Shown here piece after piece: positions 58,201-64,000 of a DNA stretch of 64,000 bases (its first letter is position 1; each line of letters begins with the position of its first letter). The translations under genes were made by a program, and so were the position numbers. The stretch is from Candidatus Contendibacter sp. (GTDB lineage Bacteria; Pseudomonadota; Gammaproteobacteria; Competibacterales; Competibacteraceae). Where the stretch lies: positions 30,418 through 94,417 of the forward strand of contig JARSSO010000029.1 of NCBI GenBank assembly GCA_029624765.1, read 5' to 3'. Under the pieces are notes generated by a model. The model saw only the letters and a list, made by a program, of their open reading frames with translations, was not told where the DNA came from and did not search any database.

Positions 58201-58517
58201 CCTTTGAAACCTTGCCCTGATGAAGAAGGGATTAAGACATGGCAGCATCTCTCCATGTCGCAGCGGTTCCCTTTGAAACCTTGCCCTGATGAAGAAGGGA
58301 TTAAGACTTTAGAGATTCTGCCCGCAATGGCAGCATCCTTTGAAACCTTGCCCTGATGAAGAAGGGATTAAGACCCGGGTGGTATTCAGAGTAAACGGAT
58401 ACTGTCTTCTTTGAAACCTTGCCCTGATGAAGAAGGGATTAAGACACGCTCCCCGGCTCAAACATCGATTCGACCGCATACTTTGAAACCTTGCCCTGAT
58501 GAAGAAGGGATTAAGAC
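55300..58517 (+). CRISPR. CRISPR array, 46 repeats of 37 bp and 45 spacers
   Basis: Repeats begin CTTTGAAACC, contain TTGCCCTGATGAAGAA and end GGGATTAAGAC; all 46 copies read the same, including the last. Spacers are about 30-37 bp. The 3' end ATTAAGAC corresponds to the 8-nt crRNA tag of type III systems (usually ATTGAAAC) and the cas genes lie upstream, so transcription is probably left to right. Spacers 10 and 11 are identical. Spacers 42 and 43 overlap by 11 bases. Several spacers contain internal inverted or tandem repeats. No degenerate terminal repeat marks the distal end. Confidence 0.98.
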
Positions 58518-58603
58518 GCGCACAGCCCCACCCGGCTGATGCCCACCGAGCTGGCCATCCAGCCGTGCAGGTTCACCACTCCGCTATAGACCCTGTCGGG
58601 CAT
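58511..58603 (-). pseudogene. Truncated gene start cut off by the array
   Basis: On the minus strand, ATG at 58603 with AGAGGA 6 nt upstream opens MPDRVYSGVVNLHGWMASSV and then SVGISRVGLCAS. It runs into the last CRISPR repeat and stops at TAA inside it. The G+C content and codon pattern look coding, unlike the spacers. It may be the 5' end of a chromosomal gene whose remainder was removed when the array was placed or shrank. Confidence 0.4.
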
Positions 58604-58639
58604 GGGTTCCTCTGGATTGCATTTCCTTGAATTAACTGG

Positions 58640-58657
58640 CTAATCATTCGCGATTAG
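58640..58657. promoter_or_regulatory. Possible operator upstream of the acyl-CoA dehydrogenase gene
   Basis: CTAATC-ATTCGC-GATTAG is a perfect 6-bp inverted repeat with a 6-bp spacer in an A/T-rich region about 92 bp before the start. It could bind a TetR- or FadR-like regulator. No regulator gene is adjacent. Confidence 0.3.
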
Positions 58658-58749
58658 AGTGTTTATTCTAATTTTCGGGTTTATGTTTTCAATATGGCGC
58701 GGCTTGTCCATAACTTATTGAAATTCCAACGCAACCCAGGATTACACCC

Positions 58750-60552
58750 ATGCCCAGCTATACCGCTCCCGTTCGCGACATCCAGTTCATTTTGCACGAA
58801 CTGCTCAAAATCGAGCGTTACCAGGGGGTGTTGGCCGGTTTTGACGAGGCCACCCCGGAAACCGTCGCCGCCATTCTCGAAGGCGCGGCCCAGCTCAGTC
58901 AGGAAGTGTTGCAACCGTTGAACAAGATCGGCGACCGGGAAGGCTGCCGGTTGGAAAACGGCAAGGTCGCCACGCCGACCGGCTTCAAGGACGCCTACAA
59001 GACCCTGGTCGAGGGCGGCTGGACCGGCCTGGTCGGCGATCCGCAATACGGCGGCCAGGGCTTGCCCTACGTGCTGGGGCTGGCGATCAACGAAATGATG
59101 GCGTCGGCCAACATGGCCTTCACCATGTACCCCGGCCTGACCAGCGGCGCCATCGAAGCCATCGAGATCGGCGGGACCGAGGCGCAGAAGGCGCTCTACC
59201 TGCCCAGGATGATCGCCGGTCAGTGGACCGGCACCATGAACCTGACCGAGCCGCATTGCGGCACCGATCTGGGCCTGCTCCGCACCAAGGCCGAACCGCA
59301 GTCCGATGGAACCTATCGCATCACGGGCACCAAGATCTTCATCTCCGCCGGCGAGCACGACCTGACCGAGAACATCGTCCACCTGGTGCTGGCCAAGATT
59401 CCGGGCGGCCCGGACGGGGTCAAGGGCATCAGTCTGTTCATCGTGCCCAAGTTCCTGGTCAACCCCGACGGCAGCCTGGGCGACCGCAACGCCGTGAACT
59501 GCGGCGCGCTGGAAGAAAAGATGGGCATCCACGGCAACTCCACCTGCGTGATGAACTACGACGGCGCGGTCGGCTACCTGCTCGGCGAGGCGCACAAGGG
59601 CCTCAAGACCATGTTCATCATGATGAACGCCGCCCGCCTCGCGGTGGGGGTGCAGGGCTACAGTCAAGCCGAGGTGGCTTATCAGAACGCCGTCGCCTAC
59701 TGCAAGGATCGGTTGCAGGGCCGCTCGCTGCGGGGCGCGAAGTTCCCCGACAAGCCGGCGGACCCGATCATCGTTCACCCCGACATCCGCCGGATGCTGA
59801 TGACGGTTCGCGTCTTTCAGGAAGGCGCGCGGGCGCTGGCCCACTGGGCCGGCCTGACGGTGGACCTCATCCGCAAACATCCCGACAGCGAGACCCGGCA
59901 AAGGGCCGAGGATCTGCTGGGCCTGCTGACCCCGGTGATCAAGACCTATTTCACCGACATGGGCTTCAACTCGGCCAATCTGTGCCTGCAATGCTTCGGC
60001 GGCCACGGCTACATCGCCGAGTGGGGCATGGAACAGTTCGTGCGCGACGCCCGCATCACCCAGATTTACGAAGGCGCCAACGGTATCCAGGCGCTGGATC
60101 TGATCGGCCGCAAGCTGCCCGCCAACAAGGGCCGGGCGATACAGTTGTTCTTCGCCCTGGTGGGCGGATTCTGCGAGAAATACGAGGACAACGCCGCGCT
60201 GTCGCCCTTCGTCCGACCGTTGACCGAGGCGTTGGAGCGGCTGGTCGAAGCGACCCAGTGGCTGATGCAGCACGCCATTTCCAACCCGGACAACGGCGGC
60301 GCGGTGTCCATGGATTACCTGTACATGATGGCGCTGGTGGCGCTGGGCTATCAGTGGGCGCAGGTGGCCCGCATCTGCGAGAATCAGCTTTCCAACCCGG
60401 ACGACGACAGCTTCGACCGCGCGTTCTATCAGCGCAAACTGGTGTGCGCCGAGTTTTTCATGGAGAAGATGTTGCCGGAGACCATGGCGCATCTGGCCAA
60501 GATTCAGGCCGGCGCCGATTCGCTGATGACGCTGCCCGCCGACGCGTTCTGA
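58750..60552 (+). CDS. Acyl-CoA dehydrogenase (FadE-like, with C-terminal extension)
   Basis: A 600-residue protein. N-terminal, middle (TMNLTEPHCGTDLGLLRTKA, KIFISAGEHDLTENIVHLVL) and C-terminal (FGGHGYIAEWGMEQFVRDAR, followed by ITQIYEGANGIQALDLIGRK) acyl-CoA dehydrogenase domains are complete. The catalytic Glu is in QIYEGANGIQ. An extra C-terminal domain (ACDH_C type) is present, as in the 590-600-residue AcdB-like subfamily. It oxidises acyl-CoA to enoyl-CoA with FAD. It stands alone with its own terminator. Substrate length is unknown. Confidence 0.92.
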   Translation: MPSYTAPVRDIQFILHELLKIERYQGVLAGFDEATPETVAAILEGAAQLSQEVLQPLNKIGDREGCRLENGKVATPTGFKDAYKTLVEGGWTGLVGDPQYGGQGLPYVLGLAINEMMASANMAFTMYPGLTSGAIEAIEIGGTEAQKALYLPRMIAGQWTGTMNLTEPHCGTDLGLLRTKAEPQSDGTYRITGTKIFISAGEHDLTENIVHLVLAKIPGGPDGVKGISLFIVPKFLVNPDGSLGDRNAVNCGALEEKMGIHGNSTCVMNYDGAVGYLLGEAHKGLKTMFIMMNAARLAVGVQGYSQAEVAYQNAVAYCKDRLQGRSLRGAKFPDKPADPIIVHPDIRRMLMTVRVFQEGARALAHWAGLTVDLIRKHPDSETRQRAEDLLGLLTPVIKTYFTDMGFNSANLCLQCFGGHGYIAEWGMEQFVRDARITQIYEGANGIQALDLIGRKLPANKGRAIQLFFALVGGFCEKYEDNAALSPFVRPLTEALERLVEATQWLMQHAISNPDNGGAVSMDYLYMMALVALGYQWAQVARICENQLSNPDDDSFDRAFYQRKLVCAEFFMEKMLPETMAHLAKIQAGADSLMTLPADAF

Positions 60553-60588
60553 GTCCGAGGTTTTCAGCCGGCCTCCCCCGCGTTCTTT

Positions 60589-60627
60589 CCCCGTCACCCG
60601 CTCTCCGGCCGGTGGCGGGGATTTTTT
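60589..60627 (+). terminator. Rho-independent terminator of the acyl-CoA dehydrogenase gene
   Basis: CCCCGTCACC and GGTGGCGGGG form a 10-bp stem with one mismatch, followed by ATTTTTT, 37 bp after the stop. Confidence 0.85.
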
Positions 60628-60682
60628 CGGCCTTGCCCTTCTCGATTCTCGCATCCGGCCCGAACCGCAGGTAACCATTCAG

Positions 60683-60786
60683 TCCCCTCTCCCCCATTCG
60701 TGGGGGAGAGGGTTAGGGTGAGGGGGTAAGCCTTTGAAACTACTACCCTCACCCCCAACCCCTCTCCCGCTTGCGGGCGAGGGGAG
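60683..60786. repeat. REP-like pair with inverted arms
   Basis: CCCCTCTCCC with GGGGGAGAGG (60683-60727) and, inverted, CCCTCACCCC ... GGGCGAGGGGAG (60748-60786). The second arm matches the element at 52947-52984. A typical dispersed intergenic repeat. Confidence 0.7.
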
Positions 60787-60802
60787 TGAACAGTTACAGC
60801 GC

Positions 60803-60865
60803 GGCGTTACCCGACGGGTTCAGGGGATTAGCGGGGATGTCGGGCACGTCCGGTGCCCGACCTAC
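60803..60865. repeat. Partial RAYT-associated inverted-repeat element
   Basis: Contains the right arm TGCCCGACCTAC (60854-60865) and the internal sequence of the complete elements, but the left arm GTAGGTCGGGCA is missing. Confidence 0.7.
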
Positions 60866-60963
60866 CTGGCTGTATCCGGTTCGCAAAGCATGGCCCGCCG
60901 CCGATAGGTGACGACCGTGAAGAAGTACGTCGCACCGGGGGTAGTCGAACGGCGGTAGCGCAT
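60862..60963 (-). pseudogene. RAYT transposase 5' fragment (copy 1)
   Basis: ATG 60963 opens MRYRRSTTPGATYFFTVVTY followed by RRRAMLCEP, the N-terminus of REP-associated tyrosine transposases, then stops. The catalytic HUH and Tyr region are absent. It is preceded by the inverted-repeat element at 60978-61059. Confidence 0.75.
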
Positions 60964-60977
60964 CGGCCAATTTCCGG

Positions 60978-61059
60978 GTAGGTCGGGCAAAAGCGCAGCG
61001 TTGCCCGACGGGTTCAGGGGATTAGCGGGGATGTCGGGCACGTCCGGTGCCCGACCTAC
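60978..61059. repeat. RAYT-associated inverted-repeat element (copy 1, 82 bp)
   Basis: Arms GTAGGTCGGGCA (60978-60989) and TGCCCGACCTAC (61048-61059) are perfect inverted repeats. An internal hairpin-capable core GCCCGACGGGTT follows the left arm. Confidence 0.8.
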
Positions 61060-61189
61060 CTGGCTGAATTGATGGCGGCCGTTGGCGTCGAATCGGTCGA
61101 TCCGGCCCCCGTCGGCGGCGGCGATGGCAAAGCCGTCGCCATCGAATTTCGGCAGGCCCGCGCCGATCCGGCGCACCCGATTGATGATC

Positions 61190-61207
61190 TATCTATAACG
61201 ATAGATA
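61190..61207. promoter_or_regulatory. Operator-like palindrome upstream of hicA
   Basis: TATCTAT-AACG-ATAGATA is a perfect 7-bp inverted repeat ending 9 bp before the hicA start. HicB-type repressors bind such sites over their own promoter. Confidence 0.55.
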
Positions 61208-61216
61208 CTGTTTGCC

Positions 61217-61402
61217 ATGAACGGAAACGAGGTCATCAAGAAACTGCAAGCCGCCGGCTGGACCCTCGCCCGAACAAACGGTAGCCACCACGTCATGGTG
61301 AAAGGTGGCCTGGCGGTTCCCGTTCCGGTTCACGGGCATCGCGATCTGGGCAAAGGGCTGATCGCGAGCATCCAACGCGATACCGGTGTCAAGCTCAAGT
61401 AG
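61217..61402 (+). CDS. hicA: HicA mRNA interferase toxin
   Basis: A 61-residue protein with the HicA double-stranded RNA-binding-like fold: MNGNEVIKKLQAAGWTLART with catalytic His24 in NGSHHVMVKGG and VPVHGHRDLGKGLIASI. It cleaves mRNA when free of HicB. Operon with hicB, 11 bp apart. The start has a palindromic operator just upstream. Confidence 0.93.
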   Translation: MNGNEVIKKLQAAGWTLARTNGSHHVMVKGGLAVPVPVHGHRDLGKGLIASIQRDTGVKLK

Positions 61403-61413
61403 TGGGTAAAATC

Positions 61414-61830
61414 ATGGACATACGTTATCCTGCCGTTCTGGAGCCTGAAGAGAGTGGTGGATTCTTCGTGCGCTTCGTCGATCTGGAGAACACCTATACC
61501 GACGGGTTGACCTTGGACGAGGCCCTGTTCAACGCCGCTGAAGTGCTGTCGGCTATGTTGGGGTGGATGCTGGACCAGAACAAACCGATTCCCGAACCGT
61601 CCCCCGCTGGCGATGCTATGTATTTGATCGCCCCGGACGCCCGCACCCAAGCGGCCTTGTTGATCCGCCGGGCGCGAGGAAACCGGTCTTTGGCCGAACT
61701 CGCCCGCTCGTTGGAAACCTCTTGGCCCTCGGCGCAACGACTGGAAAATCCCCGCCATTCCCCGACCTTGCGCCAACTGGAGAAAGCGGCGGCGGCCTTG
61801 GGCAAGCGGTTGGTGCTGGTGTTGGAGTGA
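61414..61830 (+). CDS. hicB: HicB antitoxin
   Basis: A 138-residue protein from MDIRYPAVLEPEESGGFFVR (a GTG at 61402 overlapping the hicA stop is the alternative start). The N-terminal HicB fold (FVDLENTYTDGLTLDEAL) is followed by a helix-turn-helix (RSLAELARSLETSWPSAQRL). It neutralises HicA and represses the operon. Confidence 0.92.
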   Translation: MDIRYPAVLEPEESGGFFVRFVDLENTYTDGLTLDEALFNAAEVLSAMLGWMLDQNKPIPEPSPAGDAMYLIAPDARTQAALLIRRARGNRSLAELARSLETSWPSAQRLENPRHSPTLRQLEKAAAALGKRLVLVLE

Positions 61831-62072
61831 TGCGGCCGCCCGGTTTGAGGATCTGGTCGGCCGGGTCCACGTCGGCGTCCTCCCCCTGCCCCAGCCGGCC
61901 CTGGATTGCCTGGACCTGCTCGAAACCATTCTGGTCTACCGCATCCCGCACCTCACCCGTCAGGAGATTCAAGCCATGCTCGGACTCACTGGCCGAGGCG
62001 GTTTTGGACTTCCAGATCGCCGCCGATTTCACTGCCTGGCTGGCGGCCTTGCCGCCGGAAAGCCCGCATTGA
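61829..62072 (+). pseudogene. Rpn/DUF2887-DUF4351 family remnant
   Basis: In one frame LDLLETILVYRIPHLTRQEI and QAMLGLT (the conserved C-terminal helix region of Rpn-type nucleases) and, in another frame, LAEAVLDFQIAADFTAWLAA (DUF4351-like end). A frameshift and an internal deletion separate them and no start is left. A relic of the same mobile family as the intact gene at 1957-2808. Confidence 0.6.
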
Positions 62073-62074
62073 GG

Positions 62075-62259
62075 CGCGTCGGCGAGCGGGTGGAATCCCC
62101 ACCGCGTCAATGCGGAACGGATGCCGTTGGTTGACAGTGGCGAACGCTTCCCGCAGCAGAGCCACCGCCTCCGGTTCGCCAAGCATGGCCCGCCGCCGGA
62201 CCGGTGACGACCGTGAAGAAATAGGCCGCACCGGGCGTGGTCGAGCGGCGGTAGCGCAT
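62075..62259 (-). pseudogene. RAYT transposase 5' fragment (copy 2)
   Basis: MRYRRSTTPGAAYFFTVVT starts at 62259; after a frameshift RRRAMLGEPEAVALLREAFA and TVNQRHPFRIDAV continue further into the RAYT protein than the other copies, then the sequence ends near 62100. Confidence 0.7.
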
Positions 62260-62272
62260 CAGCCAATTTCCG

Positions 62273-62356
62273 GTAGGTCGGGCAAAAGCGGAGCGTTGCC
62301 CGACCGGTTCATGGGGGTGGATGGCGCATGTCGGGCACGTCCTGTGCCCGACCTAC
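62273..62356. repeat. RAYT-associated inverted-repeat element (copy 2, 84 bp)
   Basis: Arms GTAGGTCGGGCA (62273-62284) and TGCCCGACCTAC (62345-62356), perfect inverted repeats. Confidence 0.8.
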
Positions 62357-62369
62357 CTGGCTGCCGCGT

Positions 62370-62660
62370 TCAGCCGTGCAGCGATTTGAGCGCAACATCG
62401 GGGGCCGCCGACACAATTTTGAGCAGCGCCCGCGCCGGTCCAGTAGGGCGACGACGACCTTGCTCCCAGTTTTCCAGCGTGCGTTTGCTCACGCCGATCA
62501 AGTGGGCAAAACCGCTTTGCGAGAGGCCGGTTTTCGCGCGGATGGCATGCACCGGCAGTTCGGCCACCGACGTGATCCGGCCCGGCTCCAGCTCACCGCG
62601 CACGATTTTGTCCATTTCTTCAACACTGGCCAGGAGTTCAGCGAATAATGTTTCGTTCAT
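62370..62660 (-). CDS. HigA/NadS-type XRE antitoxin
   Basis: A 96-residue protein from MNETLFAELLASVEEMD. The helix-turn-helix is in LSQSGFAHLIGVSKRTLENW followed by EQGRRRPTGPA. Its start overlaps the toxin stop by 4 nt (ATGA). Toxin-before-antitoxin order is that of higBA. It should repress its own operon. Confidence 0.88.
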   Translation of the reverse strand: MNETLFAELLASVEEMDKIVRGELEPGRITSVAELPVHAIRAKTGLSQSGFAHLIGVSKRTLENWEQGRRRPTGPARALLKIVSAAPDVALKSLHG

Positions 62661-62983
62661 GAGTTCCACCTTTCCACGATCTTCCGTAACGCCGCCAGTT
62701 GATCGGGCGTTAGATTCTCCTGCTGACTTTTGGCGTAGGCATACAACATTCGCAACTGCTCATCGGTTGCTACCCAGTAGTAGATGATCCGTACACCACC
62801 GCGTTGACCTTGACCTTCGAGTTTCCAGCGAACTTTGCGCAGACCGCCGCTGCCGGGAATCAGATCGCCTTTCTCTGGCCGTTGAATGAGGGCTTCCTGC
62901 AATTGGCGGTAAGCATCGTCGCTCATCAGTTCGCCGATGATTCGGGTAAAAAGCGGTGTCTCGATGATGACCATGCGATACAT
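62657..62983 (-). CDS. RelE/HigB-type toxin
   Basis: A 108-residue protein from MYRMVIIETPLF (62974, MVIIETP, is an equally plausible start). It has the RelE-fold pattern: RKVRWKLEGQGQRGGVRIIY, ATDEQLRMLYAYAKSQQE and LTPDQLAALRKIVE. A ribosome-dependent or free mRNA interferase. Gene order and the 4-nt overlap show it forms a pair with the XRE gene. Confidence 0.88.
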   Translation of the reverse strand: MYRMVIIETPLFTRIIGELMSDDAYRQLQEALIQRPEKGDLIPGSGGLRKVRWKLEGQGQRGGVRIIYYWVATDEQLRMLYAYAKSQQENLTPDQLAALRKIVERWNS

Positions 62984-63034
62984 AATACGCCATCGGCGTA
63001 GTCTGACAAGAGATGGAATGCAAGGAGGAGTGGC

Positions 63035-63071
63035 GCGTGGCGCCGGGCGTGGTCGAACGGCGGTAACGCAT
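63035..63071 (-). pseudogene. RAYT transposase 5' fragment (copy 3, shortest)
   Basis: ATG at 63071 opens MRYRRSTTPGAT, then the similarity ends. It is adjacent to the inverted-repeat element at 63085-63170. Confidence 0.6.
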
Positions 63072-63084
63072 CGGCCAATTTCCG

Positions 63085-63170
63085 GTAGGTCGGGCAAAAG
63101 CGGAGCGTTGCCCGACCGGTTCAGGGGGTTGGCGGGGGTGCATGTCGGGCGCGTCCTGTGCCCGACCTAC
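63085..63170. repeat. RAYT-associated inverted-repeat element (copy 3, 86 bp)
   Basis: Arms GTAGGTCGGGCA (63085-63096) and TGCCCGACCTAC (63159-63170). Confidence 0.8.
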
Positions 63171-63174
63171 CTGG

Positions 63175-63374
63175 CTCCGGTTCGCCAAGCATGGCCCGCC
63201 GCCGGACCGGTGACGACCGTGAAGAAATAGGTCGCGCCGGGCGTGGTCGAGCGGCGGTCGCGCATCGGCCAATTTCCGGGTAGGTCGGGCAAAAGCGCAG
63301 CGTTGCCCGACGGGTTCATGGGGATGGATGGGAGGGAGGATGTCGGGCACGTCCTGTGCCCGACCTACCTGGCT
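63175..63374. repeat. First copy of an exact 200-bp direct repeat (RAYT fragment plus element)
   Basis: Bases 63175-63374 and 63395-63594 are identical as read and lie 20 bp apart. Each contains a RAYT 5' fragment (start at 63265 and 63485, MRDRRSTTPGATYFFTVVT) and an 89-bp inverted-repeat element (63280-63368 and 63500-63588). The identity indicates a very recent tandem duplication, or an assembly artefact. Confidence 0.85.
63186..63265 (-). pseudogene. RAYT transposase 5' fragment (copy 4)
   Basis: MRDRRSTTPGATYFFTVVT from 63265, then frameshifted (GPAAGHAWRTG, with RRRAMLGEP in the next frame). Part of the 200-bp duplication. Confidence 0.7.
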
Positions 63375-63394
63375 TCCCGCAGCAGAGCCACCGC

Positions 63395-63594
63395 CTCCGG
63401 TTCGCCAAGCATGGCCCGCCGCCGGACCGGTGACGACCGTGAAGAAATAGGTCGCGCCGGGCGTGGTCGAGCGGCGGTCGCGCATCGGCCAATTTCCGGG
63501 TAGGTCGGGCAAAAGCGCAGCGTTGCCCGACGGGTTCATGGGGATGGATGGGAGGGAGGATGTCGGGCACGTCCTGTGCCCGACCTACCTGGCT
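63395..63594. repeat. Second copy of the exact 200-bp direct repeat
   Basis: Same sequence as 63175-63374. It includes the fifth RAYT fragment (63406-63485, minus strand) and the inverted-repeat element 63500-63588 with arms GTAGGTCGGGCA and TGCCCGACCTAC. Confidence 0.85.
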
Positions 63595-63616
63595 AACCCG
63601 CCGTACCGAGGTACAG

Positions 63617-63997
63617 TTAAGGACCCCAACCATAAGTACCCGTATACACCGGCGTTGTGCATTTGTCCAAACATTGCAGTACATCATAAGCTGTAAGAGC
63701 GTTACCTATTGGTCCAGCAAAACGTTTTGCAATATTGAAACATTGTTTAAATAGAATTGGAGCATAGGGGTTCTTTACAATGCCATTTTCAATGGTGCGC
63801 TGTGCTATTTCCTCAGATGCTTCTGTTCCAATAATGCCAGTCATGCATCCAAGAAAACATTGTCCATTAACATCGTTTCTAATGATGCTATCGCCATTAC
63901 CTACCGTAGGGTCACGCCAATCTTCGCCATCCGGTACATTACAAGGGTCAAGTCTTATTGTTGCTGGAAAAATGGAGACGGGGTGCGGTGGATGATG
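63617..63997 (-). pseudogene. C-terminal end of a possible Rhs/polymorphic-toxin-like protein
   Basis: An open frame of 126 codons ends at 63617; it contains no ATG before 63844 and is bounded by an in-frame TAG at the window edge (63998-64000). The sequence has coding character throughout (RNDVNGQCFLGCMTGIIGTE, KNPYAPILFKQCFNIAKRFA, AYDVLQCLDKC). It is markedly A/T-richer than everything to its left. The Cys-containing C-terminal module resembles C-termini of Rhs/contact-dependent toxin proteins, but that is a guess. It may be a displaced toxin tip or the 3' part of a gene disrupted by the stop. Confidence 0.45.
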
Positions 63998-64000
63998 CTA

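Noticed and set aside
55300..58517. Reading the array right to left, with the leader at 58518
   Set aside because: DNA at 58518 onward is G+C-rich and gene-like; the cas genes, the A/T-rich leader and the ATTAAGAC 3' end all favour left to right.
58681..60678. Long minus-strand open frame over the acyl-CoA dehydrogenase gene
   Set aside because: Mirror of a complete enzyme gene; the translation is His/Gln/Gly-rich, as expected for antisense of GC-rich codons.

Overview
The window is GC-rich chromosomal DNA from a polyhydroxyalkanoate (PHA)-storing gammaproteobacterium. The class III PHA synthase pair (phaE-phaC), the E. coli-type pyruvate dehydrogenase operon (homodimeric E1, two-lipoyl-domain E2, lipoyl-domain-bearing E3), abundant REP/RAYT debris and many toxin-antitoxin pairs fit a Candidatus Competibacter/Contendobacter-like or purple-sulfur-related lineage. 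That placement is inference. No tRNA or rRNA gene was recognised.

Layout. 1-9.4 kb: a lasso-peptide locus, with an asparagine-synthetase-like cyclase running in from the left edge, a precursor peptide at 1638-1841 with a textbook leader motif and a predicted 17-residue core, and a B2-type leader protease at 8738-9214. Between them lies an Rpn-type nuclease gene and a co-directional block of two GTPases, a CHASE2 adenylate/guanylate cyclase and a FecR-domain protein. 9.4-16.3 kb: PHA/acyl-CoA metabolism on the minus strand (DUF35 OB-fold protein, thiolase, phaC, phaE, an SDR reductase and a second PHA-synthase-like hydrolase). 17-30.9 kb: an old-yellow-enzyme reductase, a SulP-STAS-cNMP transporter, an RNase II-like protein, a MoxR ATPase with a metallopeptidase/VWA partner, an AAA-ATPase/nuclease-like protein, a MacA-MacB-type efflux operon and a small secreted Cys-rich protein. 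31-33 kb: a leucine-rich-repeat protein and a papain-like protease. 33.2-39.3 kb: aceE-aceF-lpdA.

39.5-58.5 kb is a complete type III-A CRISPR-Cas locus: cas6, a CARF-type ring nuclease gene (NE0113 family), csm1(cas10)-csm2-csm3-csm4-csm5, and a second CARF gene of the APE2256 family that is visibly A/T-richer. Then come a VapBC-like pair translationally coupled to csx16, an AbiEii-type cassette flanked by a 52-bp copy of the csx16 3' end, a DUF3782-type gene, and an unusual adaptation module cas2-cas1-cas1'-cas2'. Cas1' resembles Cas1 but has lost the catalytic histidine and glutamate. The module is followed by a leader containing two nested inverted repeats and an array of 46 repeats (37 bp) and 45 spacers. 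Cas10 keeps both HD and GGDD motifs and Csm3 keeps its slicer aspartate, so the interference complex looks able to cut RNA, cut DNA and make cyclic oligoadenylate; two CARF proteins and Csx16 would respond to or remove that signal.

58.6-64 kb: an acyl-CoA dehydrogenase, then a repeat-rich tail with hicAB, a HigB/HigA-like pair, five truncated RAYT transposase 5' ends each next to an 82-89-bp inverted-repeat element, an exact 200-bp direct duplication, an Rpn-family remnant, and the A/T-rich C-terminal end of a possible Rhs/polymorphic-toxin protein.

The features most worth a second look are the dual Cas1/Cas2 module with its structured leader, the csx16-vapBC coupling and csx16-tail duplication, and the lasso peptide precursor.
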